A program made the position numbers and the translations under genes. From the NCBI RefSeq assembly GCF_000240165.1, contig NC_017586.1, positions 3,720,001 to 3,784,000 of the forward strand: DNA of 64,000 bases. The letters run 5' to 3'. The notes under the pieces are model-generated. The model was given only the letters and a program-made list of their open reading frames with translations. It was not told the DNA's origin and did not search any database. This DNA comes from Streptantibioticus cattleyicolor NRRL 8057 = DSM 46488. Its GTDB lineage: Bacteria; Actinomycetota; Actinomycetes; Streptomycetales; Streptomycetaceae. This document shows, in pieces, positions 28,686-35,997 of the stretch (positions are counted from its first letter, which is position 1; every line of letters begins with the position of its first letter).

Positions 28686-30881
28686 TCAGCCCACGTCCCG
28701 CTTTCCGTCACGCTCCGCGATCGCGGTGGTGATGTGGGAGCGGTCGATGCCGCGCCGGTTGACGACCTTGCCGTCCACCCGGCGGCCGACCTGGATGGTG
28801 GAGATGCCGTGCGGTTTGAGCGCGGCGGCCAGGGCTTCGGGGTCCCAGCCGTCGTAGACCTCCGGCCGCAGCTCGGCCAGGCGCGCGACCACCGTCTCGG
28901 ACCACACCTTGGGTTCCTTGGCGGGGGTGACGGCGAGGATGTCGGCGAGCAGGTCATAGGCGGGGCCGGTGACGGCCTCGGGGGCTTCACCGAGTGCGTA
29001 GCCGGACAGCAGTCCACGCTTCTCGCGCACGCTGCGGGCACGGGCGGCGATGGCGGCGGCGCCGGGGGCGTCCACGAACGCGCCGTAGACGATCCGGGCG
29101 TCCGCTCCCTCGCCGACGAAGTAGTGAATGCCCTTGTCACCCCAGGTGAACATGGTCGCCCGCACCCCGCGCTTGTAGGCGGACGTGCCCAGGACCATGT
29201 CGTTCTCGGTCTGGCCCATGACCTTCAGGCACCAGCGGGCGCCGGCGTTCGCGGAGATGCCGGTGGGCAGCGACTTGGCGTCGGGGCGCTGGGTGGCCAG
29301 CAGCATCACGATCCCCGTGGCCGGACCGCGCTTGACCAGGTCGGTGGCGATCTCCTCGAACTCCTTGCCGTGCTCGGGATGCTCGAAGAGCACCTGGCAC
29401 TCGTCCACCCCGACCACGATCGGGTGCAGACCGAGCGAGCGCTTGTCGGCGAGCTGGCTGGTCACCTTGGACTCGGGGCAGATGTCCCGGGGCAGGGAGC
29501 GGATCACCTTGGTGCGGCGCCGCAGTTCCTCGCGCAGCGTGCGGAAGTCGGCCAGCACGTACCCGATCGTCTCGTCGTCGTCGCCGGCGGCGTGGCGGTG
29601 GGAGACAGCGTTGCCGACCGGGTCGAGGTCGCCGGTGCCCTTCATGTCGTAGGTGTGCAGCTCCGCCCGCGGATCCAGTGCCGCGATCAGCAGCAGCAGC
29701 CGCAACAGGAAGGTCTTGCCCATGCGCGGGATCGCGCCGATGATCCCGGCGATGTACATCAGCGTGACCTCGACCCAGCGTCCGCGCTGGTCGGTGCCGT
29801 AGGCGACGGGCTTGAACAGGTCCACCGTCCCGGACTTGGCCAGCGGCCATGCGGGCTTCTTGGCCTTGGCCAGGTCTTGGTCTCCGACCCACAGCACCAG
29901 GTGACCGGTGTGCTCGTCCGGCACCGCCTCGGGCCACACGCAGCCCAGCGGGCGGCGCAGACCCGAGGCAAGCCGGTCCCGGCGCTCGATCACGTCGGTG
30001 ACGGTCACGCCGAAGGGCAGGTCGCCTTCCGCGCGCCACCCGGGGCCGTCGCGGGTGATCGGGGCGGTGAACTCGAACCCGCCCCGCCCCTTGCTCTGCG
30101 CCGAGTTGATGGCCGGGATGCCCAGCGCGCCCAGCGCCCGCAGCACGATGTCACTGGTCAGCTTGGTGGCCTTGGGCAGCTCCACCGCACGGTGGATGAC
30201 CGGGTCATCGGCCTTGCGGCCGGCCGACCCCAGCGCCAGCACGACCGCGGTCACGGACACGGCTTGCAGCCAGCCGGGGGCCAGCACGTACAGGGCCAGG
30301 GCGGCGCCGATGCCGACGAACAGGGCCAGCACCGCTACCAGGGTGCGCATGCGCACCCGGCCGTCCCGCTGCCGCGACAGCCGCAGGTACTCCCCGGCGT
30401 CCTCGCGGCGCACGGCGGCGAGCCGGACCGGTTCGCCCTCGCTGTCGGCCATCCAGCGCAGCGTGCCGCCGACGAACTTCGCCGCACCGGTGGGAGCTTG
30501 GAGGGTCAGGCGGGCGGCGTAGACCGGGGCGCGCAGCGCGTGGTACCCGGCGGCGTGCCCGTAGTGCCGGGCCACCCACCCGGCAGCGGTCTTCAGCTCC
30601 GCGGGGGACTTCATCCACGGCGGTACCACCGGGCGCCGCTTCGCGGCCAGCAGGCGGCTCATGTAGCCGGGCCCCGTATCGGCCGGGACCGGCTGGTCAA
30701 CCATCACCGGCACAGCCGGATCCGCCTCGGCGCCGTCCGCCGGTCCGGTGGCGGGTGCGGTGGCCGCCTCGGTACGGGCGGCACGTGCCTTGCCGAGGTC
30801 CACCACCTCACCACCACCCGGGGCGGGGGTCATTTCGGCTTCGAGCCGGTTGAACAGCTCGCTTTCATCGTCATGGTTCAC
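28686..30881 (-). CDS. traB: TraB-type FtsK/SpoIIIE DNA translocase
   Basis: 731 residues from the GTG at 30881. An acidic N-terminal region is followed by two adjacent membrane helices (TLVAVLALFVGIGAALALYV and VSVTAVVLALGS), then the FtsK-like motor: Walker A GAIPRMGKTFLLR, Walker B PIVVGVDECQVLF and MLLATQRPDAKSLP. The C-terminal 100 residues (GPAYDLLADIL to HITTAIAERDG) resemble the winged-helix gamma domain that reads specific 8-bp repeats. It moves double-stranded element DNA between mycelia. Directly followed by a palindrome cluster that could be its target. Confidence 0.93.
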   Translation of the reverse strand: MNHDDESELFNRLEAEMTPAPGGGEVVDLGKARAARTEAATAPATGPADGAEADPAVPVMVDQPVPADTGPGYMSRLLAAKRRPVVPPWMKSPAELKTAAGWVARHYGHAAGYHALRAPVYAARLTLQAPTGAAKFVGGTLRWMADSEGEPVRLAAVRREDAGEYLRLSRQRDGRVRMRTLVAVLALFVGIGAALALYVLAPGWLQAVSVTAVVLALGSAGRKADDPVIHRAVELPKATKLTSDIVLRALGALGIPAINSAQSKGRGGFEFTAPITRDGPGWRAEGDLPFGVTVTDVIERRDRLASGLRRPLGCVWPEAVPDEHTGHLVLWVGDQDLAKAKKPAWPLAKSGTVDLFKPVAYGTDQRGRWVEVTLMYIAGIIGAIPRMGKTFLLRLLLLIAALDPRAELHTYDMKGTGDLDPVGNAVSHRHAAGDDDETIGYVLADFRTLREELRRRTKVIRSLPRDICPESKVTSQLADKRSLGLHPIVVGVDECQVLFEHPEHGKEFEEIATDLVKRGPATGIVMLLATQRPDAKSLPTGISANAGARWCLKVMGQTENDMVLGTSAYKRGVRATMFTWGDKGIHYFVGEGADARIVYGAFVDAPGAAAIAARARSVREKRGLLSGYALGEAPEAVTGPAYDLLADILAVTPAKEPKVWSETVVARLAELRPEVYDGWDPEALAAALKPHGISTIQVGRRVDGKVVNRRGIDRSHITTAIAERDGKRDVG

Positions 30882-30913
30882 TGAGGGTCTTCCTTCCACC
30901 AGGTTGGGAGAAG

Positions 30914-30956
30914 GCGGGCCCGGCCGCTGGCCGTCCAAAGCGGCGGCCGGGCCCGC
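30914..30956 (-). other. Intercistronic hairpin upstream of traB
   Basis: 13-bp perfect stem (GCGGGCCCGGCCG with CGGCCGGGCCCGC) with a 17-nt loop CTGGCCGTCCAAAGCGG, 32 bp before the traB GTG and 24 bp after the previous stop. Same position relative to genes as hairpins A-C, with a loop that shares only a GTCC core and size, so it may be a divergent member. Confidence 0.65.
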
Positions 30957-30980
30957 GTCAGCAGCGCGGTGCGCTGCGGG

Positions 30981-31289
30981 TCAGAACAGGGATTTCTGGG
31001 AGTCGGCCGCCGTGGCGGCGCGGGCGCGGGTGGCAGCGGCCTGAAGGTGCTGCCAGCACACCGGGCACCACGCGCGCAGCTCGCCGGGCGGAACGGTGAC
31101 CGCTTGGTGGTCCGGCACGCGCCGGGGCGGGGCGGCGATCAGGTGGGCCCGGTCGGTGTGGGGTGCCTGGCAGGTCCCGCCGGTGCGGCGGTGGGCGCTG
31201 CCGCATTCGCCGGCGCACTGGCAGACCCAGCCGGCCCGGGTCATCACGGTGGTGTAGAGGTCCGTGGCGATGATCGGGCCGCGGGTCAT
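30981..31289 (-). CDS. Cys-rich small protein, possible HNH-like zinc fold
   Basis: 102 residues. ATG overlaps the stop of the DUF2637 gene (ATGA). Cysteine/histidine pattern CQCAGECGSAH, CQAPHTDRAHLIAAP and AWCPVCW suggests a zinc-bound HNH-like or ribbon fold; the ending ATAADSQKSLF is also typical of AICE homologues I recall. Lies just before traB, the last of a six-gene overlapping chain. Function unknown; nuclease activity cannot be claimed from these motifs. Confidence 0.65.
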   Translation of the reverse strand: MTRGPIIATDLYTTVMTRAGWVCQCAGECGSAHRRTGGTCQAPHTDRAHLIAAPPRRVPDHQAVTVPPGELRAWCPVCWQHLQAAATRARAATAADSQKSLF

Positions 31290-32353
31290 GCCGCCTCACC
31301 CATCGCGTCAGGCGGGGCGGATTCGCCGCCGTCGGCTTTGGCTTCCTGGTAGCGGGCGGCGACCCACCCGACGGACCAGCCGGTCAGTTCCGCAGTCTCA
31401 CGCACGGACCGGCCGGTGTTCACGCCCTCGCGGGCGGCGGCCCGCGCCTCGTGCTCGGGCATCTTCACCACGGCGACGGTGGTGTTCACCGGCCGGGGCT
31501 CGGTGCCGTTCACGGGCGCGGCTGTGGCGTTCACCGGCCCGGGTTCCGAGGCGTTCACCGGGCGGGACTTCGGGGTGTTCACGGGCTCCCGGCGAGGGGC
31601 GGCCCCGTCGTGTTCACGCGGCGAGCGGGCGGCGTTGCGCCGCTGCTCCCGTTCCCGCTCGCGGCGTTGGTCTTCCTCGCGGCGGCGGGCGTCGGCGGCT
31701 TCGCGTGCCTCACGGGCCATGCGCGCTTCGTGTTCGCGGCGTTCACGTTCCTGGGCGGCTTCCCACTCGCGGCGTTCACGCTCGATCCGCTCGGCGTGTT
31801 CACGCTCGGCGTGTTCACGCTGTTCACGCATCGCCCGTTCCCGGTCCCGCTCTTCGCGGGTCCGGCGTTCACGGGCTTCGCGTTCGTCGCGTTCACGCTG
31901 CTGGGCTTCGGCGCGTTCGGCGTCCAGCCGGGCCAGTGCGCGGGCGATGGCCCGGCGGTAGGCGAGGCTGGTCTCGGAGGTGACGATGAGCAGCAGCGGG
32001 GCGACGGAGTGGACGGCGACGCCGACCCCGTCACCGGCGAGGGCGGAGTTGCCGACGTTCAGCAGCAGGGTCATGGTGCCGGTCATCCAGCGCAGCGTGA
32101 CCGGCCACCAGCCGCCGTGTCCGCCGAGCCGGGCCAGGACCGCGTCGAGGCGGACGACGATGACCACCGCGGCGTCCACGACGACGGGCAGGATCGGCGA
32201 GGTCCACCGCCAGGCGGCCGGGGTGTGGCCGGCCGCCAGCGGGGTGACCGTCAGCACGCTGTAGAGCATCGCGCCGAAGACGATCAGCCATGTGCCCGCG
32301 CTCAACGTCCGCTCCGCCGCCCGGATACTGTCCGGTGACTTCAGGACGGGCAC
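31286..32353 (-). CDS. DUF2637 membrane protein with coiled coil and HTH-like tail
   Basis: 355 residues from GTG 32353 with GGGAGG 5 nt upstream. Four helices of the DUF2637 type (TLSAGTWLIVFGAMLYSVLT to VGVAVHSVAPLLLIVTS), then about 100 residues of Arg/Glu-rich coiled coil (RERDEREARERRTREERDRE), five PVN-type repeats and a C-terminal RSVRETAELTGWSVGWVAAR resembling a helix-turn-helix. Probably links the membrane to DNA during transfer, like spread proteins. The coding DNA contains 14 GTTCAC hexamers in two reading frames. Confidence 0.75.
   Translation of the reverse strand: MPVLKSPDSIRAAERTLSAGTWLIVFGAMLYSVLTVTPLAAGHTPAAWRWTSPILPVVVDAAVVIVVRLDAVLARLGGHGGWWPVTLRWMTGTMTLLLNVGNSALAGDGVGVAVHSVAPLLLIVTSETSLAYRRAIARALARLDAERAEAQQRERDEREARERRTREERDRERAMREQREHAEREHAERIERERREWEAAQERERREHEARMAREAREAADARRREEDQRREREREQRRNAARSPREHDGAAPRREPVNTPKSRPVNASEPGPVNATAAPVNGTEPRPVNTTVAVVKMPEHEARAAAREGVNTGRSVRETAELTGWSVGWVAARYQEAKADGGESAPPDAMGEAA
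31418..31897. repeat. GTTCAC hexamer array inside the DUF2637 gene
   Basis: Fourteen GTTCAC in 480 bp: 31418, 31484, 31508, 31529, 31553, 31577, 31612, 31741, 31774, 31798, 31813, 31822, 31867 and 31891, eleven of them extending to GTTCACG. Read on the coding strand, six give Val-Asn codons and eight give part of Arg-Glu codons, that is, two different frames, so protein repetition alone does not explain them. Confidence 0.7.
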
Positions 32354-32970
32354 GGCCACCTCCCGAACCGCCCAGCCGGCGCTGCTTCGTCGCGCAGTGC
32401 GGCCACGACCGGCCCGGCCAGGCGGTTGACCGCGTCGGCCACCGCCGCCACGGCGGACTTGGCGTCCGCCACCAGCCCGGGACCACCGGTGTGTGCGGGG
32501 GTGGGCAGGTTCCATGTGTCGTCCACCGGCAGGCGGATCACCGTGGTGGTCAGCAGCGCCGGGCGGTCGCCGTCCGGCTCCCACCAGTAGCGGTACGGCT
32601 CCTCGCCGGGCGCCAGGTCCCGGTCCCAGTCACGCCACCGGCCCGGGACCGCCCGGTCGGCCACCAGCGCACGGCGGCCGAGAGGAACGTGGACGTCGAC
32701 GGTGAGGTGCCCGTATTCCGACCATGCCGGGGTGACGGCGCGGATGTCGGGGCGCAGGCGTACGTACCCGGGCGACATCACCGGCGCGGTGGCGATCGGC
32801 CACACCGCCGCGGCGAAGTCCTCCGCCGGCAGCGGCGTCCCGTCCTCGTGCAGCCGGGCGCAGCGGTCGCGCAGGTACGCGCCGAACCGGGAGCGGCCGT
32901 CCGAGGCGTTGCGCCGGTCGTACGCGTCGTCAACAGCCGCGAGCAGAGCGGGGGTCCAGGTGACGCTCAT
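32341..32970 (-). CDS. Hypothetical AICE protein
   Basis: 209 residues from the ATG at 32970, which overlaps the stop of the preceding gene by four bases. It begins MSVTWTPALLAAVDDAYDRR and is soluble, with many Trp, Pro and Asp (WRDWDRDLAPGEEPYRYWWE), ending in an Ala/Val-rich amphipathic segment (DAKSAVAAVADAVNRLAGPV). No domain recognised. Overlaps the DUF2637 start by 13 bp; the coupled arrangement suggests a shared role in transfer or spread. Confidence 0.65.
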   Translation of the reverse strand: MSVTWTPALLAAVDDAYDRRNASDGRSRFGAYLRDRCARLHEDGTPLPAEDFAAAVWPIATAPVMSPGYVRLRPDIRAVTPAWSEYGHLTVDVHVPLGRRALVADRAVPGRWRDWDRDLAPGEEPYRYWWEPDGDRPALLTTTVIRLPVDDTWNLPTPAHTGGPGLVADAKSAVAAVADAVNRLAGPVVAALRDEAAPAGRFGRWPCPS

Positions 32971-33191
32971 GCTGCCCCCTCGCTGTCCGCGTCGGGGCCG
33001 CACACGCAGTCCTCGGGCGCCGCGCCCTGGCCGATCCGGCAGGCGCATACGGTGCCCAGCGGGCCGATCTGGTCGGGGTTGAGGCAGTGGTCGCACGTGC
33101 CCTCGGCCCACTCCTCGGACTCCTGGGCGTAGTCGTCGTCCCAGTCGTCGTCCGGCCAGGGGCCGTCGTAACCGTCGAAGTAGCCGGTCAT
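32967..33191 (-). CDS. Small acidic Cys-containing protein
   Basis: 74 residues from the ATG at 33191 overlapping the GGDEF gene stop. Very acidic first half (DDDWDDDYAQESEEWAEG), then CDHCLNPDQIGPLGTVCACR and CVCGPD, five cysteines that could hold a metal. Function unknown. Both ends overlap neighbours by four bases, which supports it as a real gene despite its size. Confidence 0.6.
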   Translation of the reverse strand: MTGYFDGYDGPWPDDDWDDDYAQESEEWAEGTCDHCLNPDQIGPLGTVCACRIGQGAAPEDCVCGPDADSEGAA

Positions 33192-33823
33192 CGCGCGTCC
33201 CTCCGGCGTTCGGCGCCGCGGCGGCCGGCGCGGCGGCCGTGGACGGTGGGCAGGGCGGGCACGGTGACGTCGGCGACGCACCAGCCGCCGCCGTTCTGCT
33301 TGGCCCGGTACATCGCCTCATCGGCCCGCCGCAGGGCGATGCCGAGGTCGGGCGTGGTCAGCTCGGCGCAGTGGTAGGCGCCGACCGAGGCACGCATGGG
33401 CAGCACACGACCGGCGAAGGGAACCGGTTCGGTGAGCAGCAGGTGCAGTGCCCGGAGGCGGTCCGGCAGGTCGCCGGGCCGGGGCAGGGTGACGACGGCG
33501 GCGAACTCGTCCCCGCCAAGCCGCCCGACCACCCCGTCCAGGGGCGTGCACCAGTCGGCGAGCCGGTGGCCGGCCGCGGCCAGGGCCGCGTCCCCGGCGG
33601 CGTGGCCGTGGGTGTCGTTGAGGGCTTTGAAGCGGTCCAGGTCCACGAGCAGCACCACGGCGTGGGGGTGGCGGAGGTGGCGGCGGGCGCGGGCGGTGAA
33701 GGCGTCCCGGGTCGGCAGGCTGGTGACCGGGTCGCGGCGGGCGGCGGACAGGCGGCGCCACATCCAGGTGCCGTGCACGGACCAGCCGGCCGCGAGCGGC
33801 GCGGCGGCGAGCAGGACGTTCAT
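33188..33823 (-). CDS. GGDEF-domain protein, probable diguanylate cyclase
   Basis: 211 residues from the ATG at 33823. A short hydrophobic N-terminus (LLAAAPLAAGWSVHGTWMWR) is followed by a GGDEF domain: metal Asp61 in VVLLVDLDRFKALNDTHGHA, AGDAALAAAGHRL, signature GGDEF at 103-107 and RADEAMYRAKQNGGG at the end. All motifs for making c-di-GMP from two GTP look intact; no RxxD inhibitory site lies in the usual place before GGDEF. In streptomycetes c-di-GMP acts through BldD on development, so the element may influence host differentiation. Part of the six-gene overlapping chain. Confidence 0.88.
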   Translation of the reverse strand: MNVLLAAAPLAAGWSVHGTWMWRRLSAARRDPVTSLPTRDAFTARARRHLRHPHAVVLLVDLDRFKALNDTHGHAAGDAALAAAGHRLADWCTPLDGVVGRLGGDEFAAVVTLPRPGDLPDRLRALHLLLTEPVPFAGRVLPMRASVGAYHCAELTTPDLGIALRRADEAMYRAKQNGGGWCVADVTVPALPTVHGRRAGRRGAERRRDAR

Positions 33824-34119
33824 GCCGCCTCCGTCCGCGCCGGGCGGCGGAGGGTGGCCGGCCGCGGGAGGGCGACCACGTTGACCACGTCGGGGGCCCG
33901 GGTCTCGATCAGCTCGGCGACCATGCGGGTCGTGCGGTCGAACAGGGCCGGATCGTCGGCGAGGATGTCGCGGGCCGCGTCCAGACGCGCCGCACGTTCC
34001 TCGGGGGACTCGCCGTCCTCCGGGCCGAGCCACAGGTCGAGTGGTGTGCCGAGGGCGAGTTCGATCAGTTCGTCATCGGTGGCCACCTCGTGGCGCCCGA
34101 TGAGGTTTCGCATGGACAT
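33820..34119 (-). CDS. Small acidic helical protein
   Basis: 99 residues, ATG with GGAGAAG upstream. Acidic and predicted helical (ATDDELIELALGTPLDLWLG; AARLDAARDILADDPALFDR), with a basic C-terminal end (RPATLRRPART). No domain recognised. First gene of the overlapping chain to 30981 and preceded by hairpin C. Could be a regulator or partner of the GGDEF protein it overlaps; this is only position. Confidence 0.6.
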   Translation of the reverse strand: MSMRNLIGRHEVATDDELIELALGTPLDLWLGPEDGESPEERAARLDAARDILADDPALFDRTTRMVAELIETRAPDVVNVVALPRPATLRRPARTEAA

Positions 34120-34147
34120 GCGCTTCTCCTGCTGGATGGGGAGGGAA

Positions 34148-34194
34148 GCGCCGGGCGGCGGACTGTCCTTGGCCGGGTGGCCGCCGCCCGGCGC
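34148..34194 (-). other. Conserved-loop hairpin C
   Basis: 14-bp perfect stem (GCGCCGGGCGGCGG with CCGCCGCCCGGCGC) around loop ACTGTCCTTGGCCGGGTGG, one base different from A and B. Starts 3 bp after the upstream stop and lies 28 bp before the next ATG, with CTGGATGGG between hairpin and start as in A and B. Confidence 0.8.
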
Positions 34195-34197
34195 GGG

Positions 34198-34668
34198 TCA
34201 CAGGGTGGTGATGAGCACGGCGGCGACCAGGAGCCACAGGTGGTGGAAGGACTGGTCGAGGGCGTAGGCGCCGGTGCCGAGGTGGGCTGCGGGCTTGCCG
34301 TCGGCGGTGGTCGGGTGCGCGGGGTGGGCCGGGGTGCCGAGCCGGTAGAACTCGGACTGCCCGGTGACCTTGGCCAGCCACGCGAGCGTGGTGCGGCGAT
34401 CGGCCCACCAGTGCGTCACTGCATCCACCCCGAGTCCGGCCACCAGGCCGAAAGCCGACAGGCGCAGCCCCAGCGCAGCGGCTACGGGGAGCAGAAGGAC
34501 GACCTTGGTGAGGGTCAGGGTGGCGACGTGCCGGGCGTCGGCGAGGCGGCCCGCCCACCCCGGGCGGCACTTGGCCGCGGACTGGGCGGAGGTTTGCACC
34601 CAGTGGTCACCCACGCTGTGGGCGACGTACAGGGCGATGAAGACAGCGGCGAAGGTTGTGGCATCCAT
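34198..34668 (-). CDS. DUF3307-like membrane protein
   Basis: 156 residues from the ATG at 34668. The N-terminal helix contains the His-x3-Asp-x3-Gln pattern in VAHSVGDHWVQTSAQSAAK typical of DUF3307, followed by VATLTLTKVVLLLPVAAALG, GLGVDAVTHWWADRR and a C-terminal helix (FHHLWLLVAAVLITTL). About four membrane segments. Function of the family is unknown. Found in many streptomycete elements. Confidence 0.7.
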   Translation of the reverse strand: MDATTFAAVFIALYVAHSVGDHWVQTSAQSAAKCRPGWAGRLADARHVATLTLTKVVLLLPVAAALGLRLSAFGLVAGLGVDAVTHWWADRRTTLAWLAKVTGQSEFYRLGTPAHPAHPTTADGKPAAHLGTGAYALDQSFHHLWLLVAAVLITTL

Positions 34669-34721
34669 TTGCGGAGTCCTTACGACGTGGGGCGGGGGCA
34701 ACCGGGTGGCGCAAGGGCGGG

Positions 34722-35498
34722 TCAGTGGGTGCGGACGCGGCCGGAGAGGCTGTTGGCGCTCACCCGCAGGTGACCGGTGCGGGAGAGGTGGATGTCTCCG
34801 GAGACGCTGTGGGCGGTCAGTGCTCCGCGGGCGGCGTCCGTGGCCTGCGTGGTCACGTCGCCGGAGGTGGTGTTCAGCTCGGCGCGCTGTCCGTCGTACT
34901 GGACGATGCGGATGTCCCCGGAGACGCTGTGGACGGTGACCGCCTTCGACACGCGGCCGACCGACACGTCACCGGACGTGGTCCGGGCCGCGAGCGTCCG
35001 CACGCTGTCCGCGCGCAGGTCACCGGACAGGGAGCGGAACTCCAGTGAGTCCACCTCGCCGTAGGCGCAGGCGTCGGCAGAGGTGGAGACCACGGCCAGA
35101 GACGATCCGGTCGGCAGGCTGACGATGGCCTCGATCGGGCTGACCGTCTCCATCACGCCGGTACCGCCGCCGGTGATGATCCGGCCGTTGACGACCGTGA
35201 GGCCGGTGACCGACCCGTAGACGGTGCCCATGGTCTGCGTGACCCGGTTGCCCCGGGCGCTTTGCATCATCACGTTGGCGGGGATCGCGGGGACCTCGAT
35301 GGCCAGCGCCTGGCCGTTCTGGTTGCTGCGGGCCCGGTTGACCGCGTCGGCGGCCGGACCGGAGGAGTCGTCCGTCCGCACGACCACGCGGGCGGTCGTG
35401 AGGTTGTCGAGGACCTGCACGTGGACGTTGCCCATCGGCAGGTCCAGTCCGAGGACGACCGGGCCGGCGGACTGGGAGACGAAGGTGCGCTCGGTCAT
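34722..35498 (-). CDS. DUF4097-family beta-solenoid protein
   Basis: 258 residues, ATG with AGGAG upstream. Repeating SxSGD strands (FRSLSGDLRADSVRT, ARTTSGDVSVGRVSK, VHSVSGDIRIVQYDG, LNTTSGDVTTQATDA, AHSVSGDIHLSRTGH) at about 20-residue steps form a right-handed beta-helix of the DUF4097 type. No signal peptide or membrane segment, so probably cytoplasmic. Unusual cargo for an AICE; biochemical role unknown. Possibly an adhesive or scaffold surface. Confidence 0.82.
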   Translation of the reverse strand: MTERTFVSQSAGPVVLGLDLPMGNVHVQVLDNLTTARVVVRTDDSSGPAADAVNRARSNQNGQALAIEVPAIPANVMMQSARGNRVTQTMGTVYGSVTGLTVVNGRIITGGGTGVMETVSPIEAIVSLPTGSSLAVVSTSADACAYGEVDSLEFRSLSGDLRADSVRTLAARTTSGDVSVGRVSKAVTVHSVSGDIRIVQYDGQRAELNTTSGDVTTQATDAARGALTAHSVSGDIHLSRTGHLRVSANSLSGRVRTH

Positions 35499-35728
35499 TG
35501 CGGATCTCCTGATTGACGAGGAACGAAAGGGCTGAGGTGGTCGCGGCTTCGGCGAGAGGCGAACACCTCGGGATGACCCCGTGCGCCGCGATGCGGGAGG
35601 GGTGAGTGCCTTGGCCCGGTGGCCAGCGGGGCGGTTCGATCAGTGGCCGGTCACAGCGGCGTGCGGGTGGGGACGCGGAGGCCGTACCGGCAGCGGCGGC
35701 TTCGTCCGCTCATGCTCGGAACCGGTCA

Positions 35729-35833
35729 TCACCGACCACCCCTTGCCGCCGCGTCGTTCTCGCTGCGACGGTTGGCGTCCTTGACCTTCTCCGACAGGTC
35801 TTCACGTTCCTGATCTGTCATGCTCAGCAACAC
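35729..35833 (-). CDS. Small charged peptide
   Basis: 34 residues from GTG 35833 with GGAGG 4 nt upstream, or 30 from the ATG at 35821 (MTDQEREDLSEKVKDANRRS, then ENDAAARGGR). Highly charged helix. Codon choice is normal and the ribosome site is good, but its small size leaves it uncertain. It lies between the DUF4097 gene and a hairpin downstream of the KilB-like gene. Confidence 0.45.
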   Translation of the reverse strand: MLLSMTDQEREDLSEKVKDANRRSENDAAARGGR

Positions 35834-35860
35834 GGCGCCTCCAACACAGGTGCCTGTCAC

Positions 35861-35894
35861 GCGGCGCCCGGGGGGCATAGACCCCGGGCGCCGC
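35861..35894 (-). terminator. Hairpin after the KilB-like gene
   Basis: 13-bp perfect inverted repeat GCGGCGCCCGGGG / CCCCGGGCGCCGC with an 8-nt loop, 103 bp after the stop at 35998. Probably a terminator or attenuator separating the membrane-protein gene from the small peptide and DUF4097 genes. A short palindrome, ACAGG-TG-CCTGT, lies beside it at 35846. Confidence 0.55.
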
Positions 35895-35997
35895 TTTGCT
35901 TGGGCCGGCCGGTGTGGCCGGAGTGCCCCGGGCCGGCGTCGAACCGGCGTCGTCGCGGCCCCCGCGTGGTGGCGGGGCCGGGGCTTGGGCTGGGGGG

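Noticed and set aside
31418-31897. GTTCAC array considered as a CRISPR array
   Set aside because: Repeat unit is only 6-7 bp, spacing is irregular and the sequence codes for a coherent protein.
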